NCBI GenBank assembly: GCA_963565915.1
Contig: OY751487.1
Location: forward strand, 1,240,001 to 1,304,000
DNA length: 64,000 nt
From: Entoloma clypeatum
Taxonomy: Eukaryota; Basidiomycota; Agaricomycetes; Agaricales; Entolomataceae
Direction: 5' to 3'
Made by a program: the position numbers and the translations under genes. Under the pieces are notes generated by a model. That model saw only the letters and a list, made by a program, of their open reading frames with translations, did not search any database and had not been told where the DNA came from. Every line of letters starts with the position of its first letter. The stretch's first letter is position 1. Below are positions 31,368-42,488 of the stretch, one piece after another.

Positions 31368-33367
31368 TGAGCACCAAAACTCAAGCAAAACTCAATACTT
31401 TGAAGCTCTATCTGAGCAATCTGCCCAACTCACTCCCTCTTTCCACGGCACTCACCTACCAATGTGTTCCGATCATTTTGACTGGACCCTGACAATATCA
31501 ACGATGAAGGTGAAGATGTGGCAATGAACAAGGCATTGGAAGGCATTATTTTTCAACTCAGAACCCGGGGAGACAATGGTACATTTCCAATTTCAGAAAG
31601 AGGTGAAGGAATCCAAGCTCTTGGCACTGTTCTGGTCCCTGGAGATGGCAGTTCAAAAGTTCCCTGGTTCAATCTATTGGGATCTGTGGGTAGATAAAGC
31701 ACTTCGATCAGCACAGAACTGTTTCAAAACCCATAATGCACTGGTATGCTCACCAATCGGAATGTATAATTGATGAACTTATTAATTTGGCGCACCGCAC
31801 AGCTTCCCAAACCTGGTACTGTGCCAATTCCTGCATCATCGGTGGTGAAGACTCCGGCCCAATCAAAGACAAATGGTGAGAAGAAGAAGAAGAAAACTAC
31901 CACCATGAAGAAGAACGATAGCAAGAAGCTAGAGGACTTCGCCAATCTGAAATATCTTGACCAAACTGAGAAGATCGACAACCGGCTAGGTGGCAGAAAG
32001 ACCCACGAAGCCCTCCTCCAAGGGACAAGAATCTGTGTTGATGCGGGAACGGAGGATGAAGAGAAACCAAAGAAATTTGTCTGCTGCATTGCTAGCGCAA
32101 GATGTAACCAGGTTTGGTCTTTCCATCGAGATAAGGGACAGATTCTAAACCATCTCATGACTTGTGGATACATTGCGGAGTTGAGGCCATGCCTGACAGA
32201 AATGGCGGTGAAGGAACTCGCAATGGACCAGCCGAATTTGATCAAAAAGCTTGCACAATTGATAGGACTATCCAGCGAGTCCAGTGGCACTTCCCAGGTC
32301 GCCATCAATCCTGCAAAACGGCCGAGGAGTGGGTCTACCCCTGCAATCAATGCACCACCCTTGAAGCAGTCAAAAACACTTCCGGACCTGAGTGCGTGTT
32401 CCAAAGCTGATACCCCTTTGTTTCCACGAGGGCTGTTGAGGGTGTTACTCTTGTGAAGGATAAGATAAAAAAGAAGCCTACAGATAACCAACGAGCTGCC
32501 GACACGGCCAAGGAAGACTCTGAGATCCCACTGAAAGCTTTCAAAACGGAGGGCCATCAAACCTTTGAAACGGCTGCTAATAATGCATTGGTGGAATTCG
32601 TGGTCTGTTGTGGTATTCCACCATGAGTTATTGGATCGCCACGGTTCAGGAATTATATAGAGGTCTTGACCTCACAGCACACTCAATACAACCTGCCATC
32701 TTGCTCTACCTTTGAAGATGCTCTCCTGCCCAAATATGCAGCCACAGTCCATCTGGCAACCCTCGAACATCTCTCTAAGTGCCAGGATCTTACAATCACA
32801 TTTGATGGAGGGAAGCTCTGGAAAAAAAAATTCTGGTCAGTACATGCCATGACGGCTGGGCTGACGGAGTGCCAGTCCTTTGTATTGGAGCTTGACAGTG
32901 TCTCGGCCATTAGTCAGACCAGTGGATACATTTCTGAGCTACTCACCAGGGTGAGTCTATAAACGGTGATGAACATGGGCTGGGAGGCTGGTGCTGACAT
33001 TTTCTGCTAGTGGATCACAGCAATTGGGCCAGAGCATATAATCTGCCTTACCTCAGATGACACAACAAAGGACATCGTCTCACAGCGGCACAATGGCCGC
33101 GGATGCTTAATCTAGCTGATGCCTGTCATAATATTTCGAACACATGTAAGGACATCTGTAATTTACCCATGTTCAAACCAGTGAGCGAGGCTTGTCTCAG
33201 TCCTATACTAATTAAATTAACTGCTCACCTTAGATTATTCAAGAACTTTGTGGTGTTTTATCATTCATGAGTGCGTCAACCTATTTGCTCAATTGTTTGG
33301 ATGCTGCTTGACAAGAGCTTGGGATATCCTGTGGTCTCGAATCTATTGGTGAAACCCAATTTGCATC
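31368..33367 (+). pseudogene. hAT transposase, N-terminal part (BED-like finger and DUF659-like)
   Basis: A possible first exon at 31368 (MSTKTQAKLNTLKLYL) is followed by an open frame 31770-32456 with a Lys-rich patch and a BED-like zinc region (FVCCIASARCNQVWSFHRD ... HLMTC). The frame shifts near 32430. A segment at about 32640-32960 then reads YNLPSCSTFEDALLPKY, LTITFDGGKLWKKKF, FVLELDSVSAISQTSGYI, the pattern of DUF659 (transposase DDE-like core). Possible introns lie at 32952-33009 and 33181-33234. It ends where Tc1 enters at 33368. A TGA near 32624 and the frame shift suggest decay. Confidence 0.6.
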
Positions 33368-33369
33368 TA

Positions 33370-33582
33370 CAGTGCCTCACAAAACTGATTCAATGTTTGT
33401 TGCTTTTTGAATACCTTCAAGATAACTCTGCAAAGAATACCAATTGAATTAAACCTTTGGTATATAATTGAAAGCCCTACTTCAGGGCTTTCAGAATATA
33501 AAGGAATCATATGATTCAGATCAGAATCCATGGAGATATGATTAAATTAAATCAGCAACTCATTGAATCAGTTTTGTGAGTA
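33370..33582 (+). repeat. Left TIR of Tc1 element
   Basis: The outer 20-mer at 33376-33395 and its exact reverse complement at 33561-33580 bracket the TIR; the middle contains a short hairpin (GAAAGCCCT/AGGGCTTTC, about 33470-33492). Confidence 0.85.
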
Positions 33583-33730
33583 CCTATGGCAATTATCAGA
33601 ATCAAATGCTTCACTGGTTGATGGTAAACAGTTGTCATGACTTACTGATGGAACTTGAATAGAACCCTGATGGGTTGTCAAGGAAAGTTGTATAAGAAGA
33701 ATCCAACCTCAACAGCCTCCATAATTAATC

Positions 33731-33996
33731 ATGCGCCCTATCTCCTCTTCCCACAAGAAAAACATTCTTTCTCTGGCCTCCAATGGTCACTCCACTCGTC
33801 ATATTGCCTCTAACCTGGGTGTCAGCCAACCAACTGTCTCCAGAGTGCTTCAGAATCTTCTTCCTCATCGCAATCTCTCTTCTGGTGGTCGTCCATCCAA
33901 GCTTTCTCCCACCAACACACGAAACATACTTTCACAAATCACCTCAGGGAGAGCCTCCAATGCTGTGCAGGCTACCAAACACATCAACACTGTCAT
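33731..33996 (+). pseudogene. Tc1 transposase, N-terminal helix-turn-helix piece
   Basis: It starts MRPISSSHKKNILSLASNG and continues with a paired-like helix-turn-helix (RHIASNLGVSQPTVSRVLQN) and GGRPSKLSPTNTRNIL, the DNA-binding part that recognises the TIRs. It is cut at GTCAT by Gypsy B. The frame resumes at 41820, after the second GTCAT copy. Intact on its own, but separated from the catalytic domain by 7.8 kb. Confidence 0.9.
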
Positions 33997-34531
33997 TGTC
34001 ACGTAGCATGTTTCTCAATGTCGGAAAACATCGGACGAGTCGGAGCGGAGTAGCGGAGGAGCGGAATGCGGTAAGTGCGACGTTGGCAGAAAGGACCTGG
34101 CTTCAACTTGTGTGTTGCGCCCCACTCTTTGACGTGGTCCTCGATTTCAGATTGGCAGATGTCGGATGAGCGGATGAGCGGAGGTGACGGAGAGAATGCT
34201 CAAAGGCAAGTAGAGACAGATGCGAATGAGGTATAATGTATGATATTTGAACTGAGGTTCTACGACAGGTTTGTACACTATTTATAGTAGACTAGAATGA
34301 TCAGCATTACTATAAGTGATGTGCAGATATCGGGGTTGACCATCGGAACATTCGGAGTATGGAGAGTAGCAAATGAAAAGTGAACAACATATGTCTACTT
34401 GTAAGTATGGTTGAGATGTTACATAGTAGAAGTATATTCAATATAAATAGAATGTTGTTGGAGTGGATGTCGGAGCGGATGAAATGTCGGAGTCGTTGGA
34501 TAAGTCGGATGTGAATCGTATGGTTATGACA
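33997..34531 (-). repeat. 3' LTR of Gypsy B
   Basis: 535 bp (reads TGTCACGTAG ... GGTTATGACA on the plus strand). It lacks one 8-bp repeat unit found in the 5' LTR. Left target copy GTCAT is at 33992-33996. Confidence 0.93.
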
Positions 34532-34662
34532 GTATTTCCCTCTTAGGGCCGAACCCTGAGGCCCAGATGAGGTAATCCACGTGACCGTTGGTTGAAAAGC
34601 TTTGTGCGTGATCTTTCTCTCTTGTCACCCAACCACAACATCTATCCCGATGCCTATCTGTT

Positions 34663-35654
34663 ATGTCTGCTGAGAACTCACCCCTCGCCGCTCTTCGTGC
34701 TGAAAGGGAGCGCCAGAAGAAGGTCACCGAAGAGTTGGAGAGGAAGCTGCAGGAGGCAGAGGAGCGTGCGGAGGCGAAGAGGGCGGCAAAAGAGTGGAGA
34801 CGAGCAGAGAGGAAGGCAGAGAAGGCGAAGGCGAAGGAACCGGTTGTGGGTGCGGGTGCAGATGCAGATGCAGATGCAGATGCGGCGAATGCAGAGGTGA
34901 AGAAGGTCCAGCTGCAGGGGGTTTTCAAGAATATGCCTGCGAGTTACGAGCAGGGGAAGGAGGATTGCACCTCCTGCTTGAAAGCGGGGGACTTGTGTTT
35001 TTGGCCATCGGAGTGAGTTTTTTCTATTTCTTTATATGCTTCGTTATTAACTTGTTCTTTAGGAATGACAATGCTTTGTCGTGCTGGCGGTGCCAGCATT
35101 TAAAACGAAGCTGCAGAACAGGAGCAGAAGCGGAGTCGGAGGTGAAGCGGAGGATGACCAAGGCGGTGAGGGTCGGAAAGGCTAAGGTGGCAGGTGGTGC
35201 GACGAAGAACGCAAAGGCGGGATCGTCCAAGGGAGAGGGGACTGCGGAGGGATCACGGATGGCCACAGCGTTGGAGGAAGCGGAGGTCATGCTGGAGGGG
35301 TTTGGTCCACCGGAGGTGGTCATAGGCACGGAGGTGGTGAGAGGACTTAGGAGCATGATAAGGGAGATGCGGCTGATAAAGGCAGAGTTGAAGGAACTGC
35401 GGGAGATCAAGGAGCTTTTGACGGTTATCGCATGGAGGGAGGATTTGGAGGCTTCGGAGGAGGGATCCGACGAGGACGAGGATGCGGAGGAGTATGATAG
35501 GGTATTGGAGGAGTTGGCAAAGGAGGTAGAAGATGAAGAAGAAAAAGAAGAAGAAACGAAGAAGCAGAAGCGGATGGAGGAACCGGAACAGGAATCCGGA
35601 TCGGAGTGGAACGAGGAGACGGAGGGGGTATCTAACAAAAAACAGCGAAAGTAG
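34663..35654 (+). CDS. Antisense Zn2Cys6-type gene carried by Gypsy B (313 aa, one intron)
   Basis: It lies between the B 3' LTR and pol, on the strand opposite to the element. Exon 1 is 34663-35012; the intron is 35013-35062 (50 nt, GTGAGT ... TTAACTTGTTCTTTAG); exon 2 is 35063-35654. The join is in frame and assembles CTSCLKAGDLC + 11 residues + CWRCQHLKRSC, i.e. CX2CX6CX11CX2CX6C, within the Gal4-type Zn(II)2Cys6 consensus. The N-terminus is an Arg/Glu/Lys-rich coiled coil (about 8-60), then Ala/Asp repeats; the C-terminus is acidic and ends with the basic SNKKQRK. If made it may be nuclear and bind DNA. The usual C-terminal fungal transcription-factor domain is absent, and the cysteine cluster is central (residues about 104-133) rather than N-terminal. 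Function unknown; a retrotransposon accessory or captured regulator are both possible. Confidence 0.75.
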
Positions 35655-35698
35655 TTTTTTGTTAGTATAAAATTTTAATAGATTTTCTTTTCTTTTTG

Positions 35699-38600
35699 TT
35701 ACAAGCGCGATAAGGGGCCTGGCTTAGTTGGTTGAGCAGAGTGGAAGTCCGCTACCGTATCCGCTGTGTGTTCAAGCTTGGATGCGGGTAACCAAAAAAA
35801 CTCTTCACTGGTGTCTTCATAACCTAACCAGCAGACAAGGTAAAGGATTTGCAGCGTCGTCTTTTATCGATCTTTGAGTCGATGATTTCCGCAATTTTGT
35901 ATTCGGTTTCTCCATCCATCTCGAGCGGAGGCGGAGGAGATTGTATCCAATTTGGAATCTCGTTAGGAGTTGCTGGTTCGAGCATGGATATGTGGAAGAT
36001 GGGGTGTATAGCACACATAGTGTCGGGTAGACGTAGTGTAAAGGAGTGCGTGCCGGGTTGGGCTGTGATTTCAAATGGGCCAGCATATTTGTCAGATAAC
36101 TTTTGGGTGGGTCGTGTGGTGCGGAAGAACTTGGCTTTAACAAAGACTTCTTGTCCGACGCGGAGCGGAGGAGGCGGAGAACGTCGGACGTCTGCAGGGC
36201 CTTGATAACGTTGTTGTGCCTCTGCGACAGCAGTCTTTAGTTCTTGATGTAATTCATCTAAGTCGATGATGTATTGTTGAGCTTTATCGGATGCTAGATC
36301 ATGTTCCGGATGGAGTGTAATGTCGGGATGATAACCTTTGTTGGCGAAGAATGGTGATACACCTGTAGTGGCACTCGGAGTGTTGTTGTAAGCAAACTCC
36401 GCAAGTGGAAGCAAAGCAGACCAGTTGTCTTGCTGGTAGTTGCAGAAGATGCAGAGGTATTGTTTGAGTGTTTGGTTGGTGCGTTTGGTTTGACCATCGC
36501 CTTCAGGGTGATATCCAGAAGTGAAGTGAAGTCTCATGTTGAGGGCTTTTGCAAGAGAGCGGAAAAAGCGGGAGACGAATCCAGGTCTGCAATTGGATGT
36601 GACATTTTGCGGAACTCCGTGCTTGGAAAAGACATGAAGCATGAAAAGGTTTGCTAGGTCTTCGGATGTTCAATTAATGGTGGTAGGGATGAAGATGCCT
36701 TGTTTAGTGAGGCGGTCTACAATGACAAAAATTGCATCAGAGCCAGCGGATGTCGGAAGGGGTTCAATGAAGTCCATGGAAATAGAATGCCAGGGACGTT
36801 CAGGAATAGGGAGTTGTTTAAGCAGACCGTAGGGTTTATGATGTTGGGGTTTGGCGCGCATACAAGTGGTACATGACTTGCAATACATTTTGACAAAGTC
36901 GCGCATTCCAGGCCAAGTGTATTCTCGTTGGATAAGACTAATAGTCTTATTTTGACCAGGGTGTCCAGCGAGGATATGGTCGTGCTTATTGCGGAGGATG
37001 CGGAGACGGAGGTCGGATGAGTCGGGAACATAGATATGTCCATTGTGGAGTAGATAACCTGCTTTATTCACGATCCAGCATGGATTAGGATTGTCAAGGA
37101 AAGAGGTGTAAATGGGGTTGGTTGGAAGAGCAGAGAGGATGTCAGAGCAGAGCTGATCCATATCCATGATGATTGTGGCACGGAGGATGGGCGTATATAA
37201 CTCTGTTGCGCGAAGTGAAGTGGTGAGCTGTTCTTGTGTGAAGATGGGTTTGAAGTTGCTTGGATTGATGGACAAGTAGTCGCTATTTCCCTCTTTAAGG
37301 TAGACATCCCATTGTCTACTTAAAAGATCAGGCTTTGTATCTAAATGGCCAGGGCGGAAGCGGATGACAAGGTTGAACTGGCAGAGGTATTTGGACCAAT
37401 GAGCTTGTTGACGTGATAAAACCTTGGTAGTAGAAAAGTACTCAAGATTTTTGTGGTCCGTTACAACATCGATTGGAGCAGCGGAGCCTTCAAGGTAGTG
37501 ACGCCAAACCTTGAATGCATTGTGGATCACTAATAGTTCTTTGTCGTGGGTGTCATAGTTTAACTCAGGAGGTGTAAAGGTGCGGGAGTGGAAAGCAACC
37601 AGATGAATTTCGTTGTCGGAGGTGCGGATGGAGAGGATCACACCCAAAGCATAGTCGGAGGCATCGGTTTCGATAATAATAGGGCTGTCAGGAATCCAAT
37701 GCATAAGAACAGGTGCCGTGGTAAAGGCTTTCTTCAAAGTTTTGAAAGATTCGCGAGCGGAGTCAGAGAAGTGCCATTGTGTGTTTTTGCAGGTGAGTCA
37801 AGTGAGCGGAACGGTGATTTCGGAGTAGTAAGGAATGAATCGTCGATAAAAATTGGCAAAACCTAAGAAAGACTGAATGTCTTTGACCTTCCTTGGTTCA
37901 GGCCAATCTTGAATAATTTTGACTTTCTTATCCAACATGCAGAGGCCTGTCGGAGAGAGGATAAAGCCAAGGTATTCAACAGTATCTGTAGAAAACTCGC
38001 ATTTGTCTGCGCATGTGTATAAGCCATGTTGTTGGAGACATTGGAGGACTTCGCAGACATGCTTCTGATGCTCGGAGGGAGAGTCGGAGTAGATGAGGAT
38101 GTCGTTGAGATATATGGTAACATACTTATCGAGCAGGTCGTGGAAGATGTCGTTCATGAAGCATTTGAAAATGGCTGGGGAGTTGGTGAGTCCAAATGGC
38201 ATGACAAGCCATTCAAAAGACCTGTAGCGCGTGCGGAAGGCGGTTTTCCATTCATCTCCTTCCGCTATGCGGACAAGGTGATAGGCGTGTCGGAGGTCGA
38301 GAGCCGTATAAACACTGGCTTTTCCAGCGGTCTGGAGAAGGTCGGATATGAGTGGAAGTGGATATCGGTCCTTCTTTGAGATTTTGTTAAGACCACGGAA
38401 ATCGACACAAAGACAAAGGGAGCCATCCTTTTTATGAACGAAAAGGACGGGAGCACCGTGCGGAGAGGAAGAGGGTCGGATGAATCCAATGGTGAGGTGT
38501 TCATCAATGAATTCATGGAGGGCATTGAGTTCGGTTTGTGAAAGGGAGTAGATCGGACCAAACGGAGGAGCGGAGCCCTCTTCAAGTTCGATCTTGAGGT

Positions 38601-38980
38601 CGTAGGGACGGTGGGGTGGAAGAGTGTCTGCTTTTCCTTTACTGAAGACGTCAGCATAGTTGTGGTATTATAAAACAGTGGGTAGATCCTGGATCAATAA
38701 GTGCTGGGACAGAATCTGAAGAGAAAAAAGAAGATGAGATATTGATATGTAAGGAGTTCAGATCGGAGAGAGCGGACGCGTTAAGTCGGATGGGAGCGGA
38801 GGCACAGAGAGAGTCAACGCAGTCCTCAGACCGTGCTTCATGAGGACCACTGCCTATTTTTTTGACTTGATCTCCTTACCTTTTTCCTTGGCTTGAGTGC
38901 CAACTTGGGCGGCTTTCCCTTTAGCCTTGGAAGCGGAGGAGGTGGACTTGGGACAGTCCTTGACAGCGTTGATACGACCG
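35699..38980 (-). pseudogene. Gypsy B pol: protease remnant, RT, RNase H, integrase, chromodomain
   Basis: Protease text (SDSVPALIDPGSTHCFI, near 38690) has Pro in place of the Ser of the DSG triad and runs straight into YADVFSKGK, so the rest of the protease and linker are deleted. RT has [10 protein letters not shown] (near 38090). RNase H and integrase (37737-36670, then 36642-35824) are separated by a TGA shared with copy A. Integrase has TSNCRPGF and GQTKRTN, losing catalytic Asp and Glu. The chromodomain loses one base near 35850 and the frame ends early; the other frame continues to 35699. No part can supply enzyme activity. Confidence 0.88.
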
Positions 38981-39001
38981 CTGTGTGGCTGTGCATGAAA
39001 A

Positions 39002-39807
39002 TGCATAAATCCCACACTTTTATCAATAAAAGAATATAATGTTGCTCCCATTAAACACATTCTATTGGAACTGATGGTACTACTGGCTACCTAGAGAGTC
39101 TACATACCACTGGACCACCTTTAGTCATGATCATGGGAACAGTCACATTCTGAGGGCTTAACCATAGACTTGACACAATAATTCTATTCTTAATGGATAA
39201 GACCATTGAGGGGACCCAACATTAATACCAATATTCTATGGTCTATCACCCTATCCATTGACTATTACTATATATGGACAATCGGAGGCATGGGGGATTT
39301 ATTATCTCGAACGCGACGCACTGTACCGAACGCATCACAGAACAAGGCGGCCGATCACTGATGCCGTGATGCCGAGCCATGTGAACTTACCGGAAATAGA
39401 ATGCACCCTGGAAACGGGGTCGTTGATCGCTTTTGATGGACAGGATCCGGTCCTGACACTTCGGACCCTTGATCGATGGCAACCGGGGATTTGATCGTCC
39501 CGATCAATATTGATGCGGCGCTCTAGAATGCTCGCGCGTGGACACATTGACAACACTCCGCTCCGCTAGGGTCCGTAACCCTCTCGACGAATGGAAAACT
39601 TATGGAAATAACATATACCAAGCTTCGGAAGGCTATTAAATTAGTTACCTATTTGATTTTGGACATTTACTTGTGATAAACTTTATTTATTTTTGAATGC
39701 TCTCTGTGTATAAAGGCCCGTAGTTTCCTGCCATGTACAGTAGATTAGAACGAGGCCCCCTCTTCTGTCTCTTAGCTCCGTGCGCTCAGTGAACCGTCTC
39801 CGTGACA
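39002..39807 (+). repeat. Possible solo LTR inside Gypsy B
   Basis: The block TGCATAAATC ... CCGTGACA lies between two AAAA tracts (38998-39001; 39808-39811). Excision joins B sequence into an open minus-strand frame (ELDFHAQPHSGRINAV). It contains GTATAAAG at about 39707 and no coding region. The A-run target makes the ends ambiguous. Confidence 0.4.
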
Positions 39808-39906
39808 AAAATCCAATTCCTTAATTTTATATTATTGAATTACACTCAGAATATCGACGCGCGCTCGCGAGTTGACATTCTACAAAGGCAAACGAACCAA
39901 ACCTAC

Positions 39907-41220
39907 TTACGAAATAAGTGGTTCTTTCCCACCACCCCTAGAACTATTTGTTGAGAGTGTTGTTGGGTGTTTGAGGTGTTTGTAGAGCTCTGACCAGAGT
40001 CTCTCGCATTTTCGGCGCTCGTCACAAACTCGCTTTTCAGCGTGTCCGACGCTACCGCAGGATAAGCAAAGGTTATTATTGAAACGACGTTTGCATTCTT
40101 GATACGTCAGTTTGCCGTCTTTGCCTAATTTACTGGAGAGGTCGGGTTTTGGAGCGGATGTGGAAGCGGAAGCGGTAGTGGGAGCGGAGGGTTTGGTTGA
40201 TGATGTTTGTGGAGTGGATTGGTTCGGAGCGGATTGTTTCTTGTCGGACTTGGGAGTGGGTTTATCGGTTCTGGATTTCTCTCATTGACGTTCCCAGTAG
40301 CGAGCGTCAATAGTATGAGCCGCGGATCGTAGGTCTGGTAAAGACTTGATCTTGGGTTGTTGGGAGAGGATGTCCTTGATCTGATCCGGAAGTCCGACGT
40401 AGTAGCGGTGTCGGAGGGAGTTTTCATCCCAGTCAGTCTTGGTAGCAAGACGTTGGAATTCAACATTGTACTTCAATATCTTTTGATTTTCCTTCATCCG
40501 TAGGTTGTCCAACTGTTCTTTGGCTTCGCCCTGAGGGTCAATGGTACCAAACTTGGAGCGGAGAAGTCGGATGAACTCGGGGAAAGAACCCCGCCAATTG
40601 GGTTCATCATCGTCAAGAATGAAGGGTTCAAAAAATTCGAGTGCTGTGCCTCGGAAGTAAGACATGGCAAAGTTGACTTTGGAATGTTCTGAGTCGAAGT
40701 TGTCATTGTTGGAGAAGTAAAGTTTGCATTGTAAAATGAATGCGGAGAGTTTGCGCGGATCAGATCCGTCGAAGGTATCCGGTTCGTTGGCATATGACTT
40801 TTTCTTCTTTGTATCTCGATGTTTCAACTCTTTGGTCATGAGCAGAATGGCTTCAGCTAGATTGGGTTCCTGATCTGGATTGGAATCGGAGTCGTCCAAA
40901 TCTCCATGTAAACTACCGTCGGAAGGAGGAGGAGATCCTCCTGGAGGTCCGCCGAATAAGCCAGAATTTAGAGGTGCGGAGGGTTCCATTGGTGGGTTTA
41001 GTGAAGGACTGGCAGGAAGTGGTGGGAGCTGAGAGTCGGAAGAGGGCAGAGGAATGGATGGTCCGGGGGTAGGAGCGGATGATGATGCTGTGGCTCCTCG
41101 AAGGGTAATGGTTACATTGCGTGTTCCTCGAAGAAAAGCAGAGCATGGTGTGGAGGATGAACGTTCTGCTGCTGCACGAGCAGTCCTAGTTGTTCGAACT
41201 GTATTACGGGTTTGAGACAT
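39907..41220 (-). pseudogene. Gypsy B gag, one nonsense codon
   Basis: ATG at 41220 (MSQTRNTVRTTRTARAAA). A Pro/Ser-rich N-terminus is followed by the Gag domain (SYANEPDTFDGSDPRKLSAF, FAMSYFRGTALEFFEPF, EFIRLLRSKFGTIDP). A TGA at 40282-40284 (probably from CGA) ends it early; the frame then continues through a Thr/Ser/Pro-rich linker to a knuckle CLSCGSVGHAEKRVC, which is CX2CX4HX5C, one residue longer than normal, and a stop at 39907. Its role would be the structural particle protein. Confidence 0.85.
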
Positions 41221-41258
41221 GTGGGTAGAGGTTGTTGGGTAAATCAAAGAATGGTGGT

Positions 41259-41269
41259 AGTTCAAATAT
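41259..41269 (-). other. Self-primer binding site of Gypsy B
   Basis: Minus-strand ATATTTGAACT, 2 nt inside the 5' LTR, is a perfect 11-nt complement of AGTTCAAATAT (41536-41526), which starts 33 bp downstream of TATAAATAG (41569). The 11-nt length equals that known for Tf1. Confidence 0.65.
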
Positions 41270-41271
41270 AC

Positions 41272-41814
41272 TGTCACGTAGCGTGTTTCTCAACATCGGA
41301 AAACGTCGGACGAGTCGGAGCGGAGTAGCGGAGGAGCGGAATGCGGTAAGTGCGACGTTGGCAGAAAGGACCTGGCTTCAACTTGTGTGTTGCGCCCCAC
41401 TCTTTGACATGGTCCTCAATTTCGGATTGGCAGATGTCGGATGAGTGGATGAGCGGATGAGCGGAGGTGACGGAGAGAATGCTCAAAGGCAAGTAGAGAC
41501 GGATGCGAATGAGGTATAATGTATGATATTTGAACTGAGGTTCTACGACAGGTTTGTACACTATTTATAGTAGACTAGAATGATCAGCATTACTATAAGT
41601 GATGTGCAGATATCGGAGTTGACCATCGGAACATTCGGAGTACGGAGAGTAGCAAATGAAAAGTGAACAACATATGTCTACTTGTAAGTATGGTTGAGAT
41701 GTTACGTAGTAGAAGTATATTCAATATAAATAGAATGTTGTTGGAGCGGATGTCGGAGCGGATGAAATGTCGGAGTCGTCGGATAAGTCGGATGTGAATC
41801 ATATGGTTATGACA
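41272..41814 (-). repeat. 5' LTR of Gypsy B
   Basis: 543 bp, bounded on the outside by TSD GTCAT (41815-41819). It contains the TATA box and self-primer described for the primer site. Confidence 0.93.
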
Positions 41815-41819
41815 GTCAT

Positions 41820-42139
41820 CTCCAATCCTGTCTCCCCAGAAACTGTGAGAAGAGTTCTCAGAAAACATGAATTCAAGGCTGTAACAAAGAAGAAAAGACC
41901 TTTCTTAAAGGCCATACATCGGAAGAGGCGGTTGGCATTTGCTATGAAGCACAGGGAATGGACAGTGGAGGACTGGAAGAGGGTCATTTGGTCAGATGAG
42001 ACCAAAATCAACAGGTTTGGGTCAGATGGCAAGGAATGGGTCTGGAAAAAGAAGGGTGAGGGGCTTATTGAAAGAGAGGTTCAGGGCACAGTCAAGTTTG
42101 GGGGAGGAAATATTATGGTTTGGGGTTGTATGGGTTGGG
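41820..42139 (+). pseudogene. Tc1 transposase, middle piece with first catalytic Asp
   Basis: The frame continues from 33996: SNPVSPETVRRVLRKHEFK, then REWTVEDWKRVIWSDETKIN, whose SDE Asp is the first catalytic residue, then WVWKKKGEGL and GGGNIMVWGCMGW. It is cut at TTGGG by Copia C and resumes at 46892. No mutation is visible. Confidence 0.9.
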
Positions 42140-42488
42140 TGTTGAACATATCGCCAGATATGTCGCACCATGTGCTTGTCACAGGAAGTGACTATAAGTC
42201 ACTATTACCATATATGTGAGTTTATGGTACAACCACGGACGCATGACTTGTTTATGCATTGTTTGTACAATGGTCCGTGCGTATATTGGATTAGTATAAA
42301 TACCCATGTATTTAGTACGATGAATCCTAACTTCTTGAACACCCCAGTTCTCTGAGTTAACTAACCAGCTAGTATAGCTTCTAGATTCTCTATAGTTACT
42401 CTTAACCAGGTCAGTAGAGCTTCCACTATGCCTTCGTACCGCTACACCCTCAGCGCCCTTTGGGCAGCTTGGGTCGGCTATATCATTA
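42140..42488 (+). repeat. 5' LTR of Copia C
   Basis: 349 bp, TGTTGAACAT ... TATATCATTA. It contains TATAAATA at about 42294, donor-like GTCAGT at 42410, the ATG of the leader ORF at 42428 and one bulged hairpin (42453-42468). It is related to the Copia F LTR around CATGTGCTTGTCAC and CCATATATGTGAGTTTATGG. Confidence 0.92.

Larger units (their letters stand above)
33997..41814 (-). mobile_element. Gypsy B, full-length chromodomain element, non-autonomous
   Basis: Minus orientation: 5' LTR 41272-41814, self-primer site, gag, deleted protease, RT, RNase H, integrase, chromodomain, antisense Zn2Cys6 gene, 3' LTR 33997-34531. TSD GTCAT is at 33992-33996 and 41815-41819. Pol is disabled in RT (YLND), integrase (Asn and Lys for Asp and Glu) and chromodomain (frameshift). 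The antisense gene is the only clearly intact coding unit. LTRs differ at about 15 positions, all transitions, plus one 8-bp repeat. A further LTR-like insertion is at 39002-39807. Confidence 0.92.

Noticed and set aside
39258..39494. 78-aa plus-strand open frame
   Set aside because: Inside the probable solo LTR in Gypsy B; no motif and chance length.
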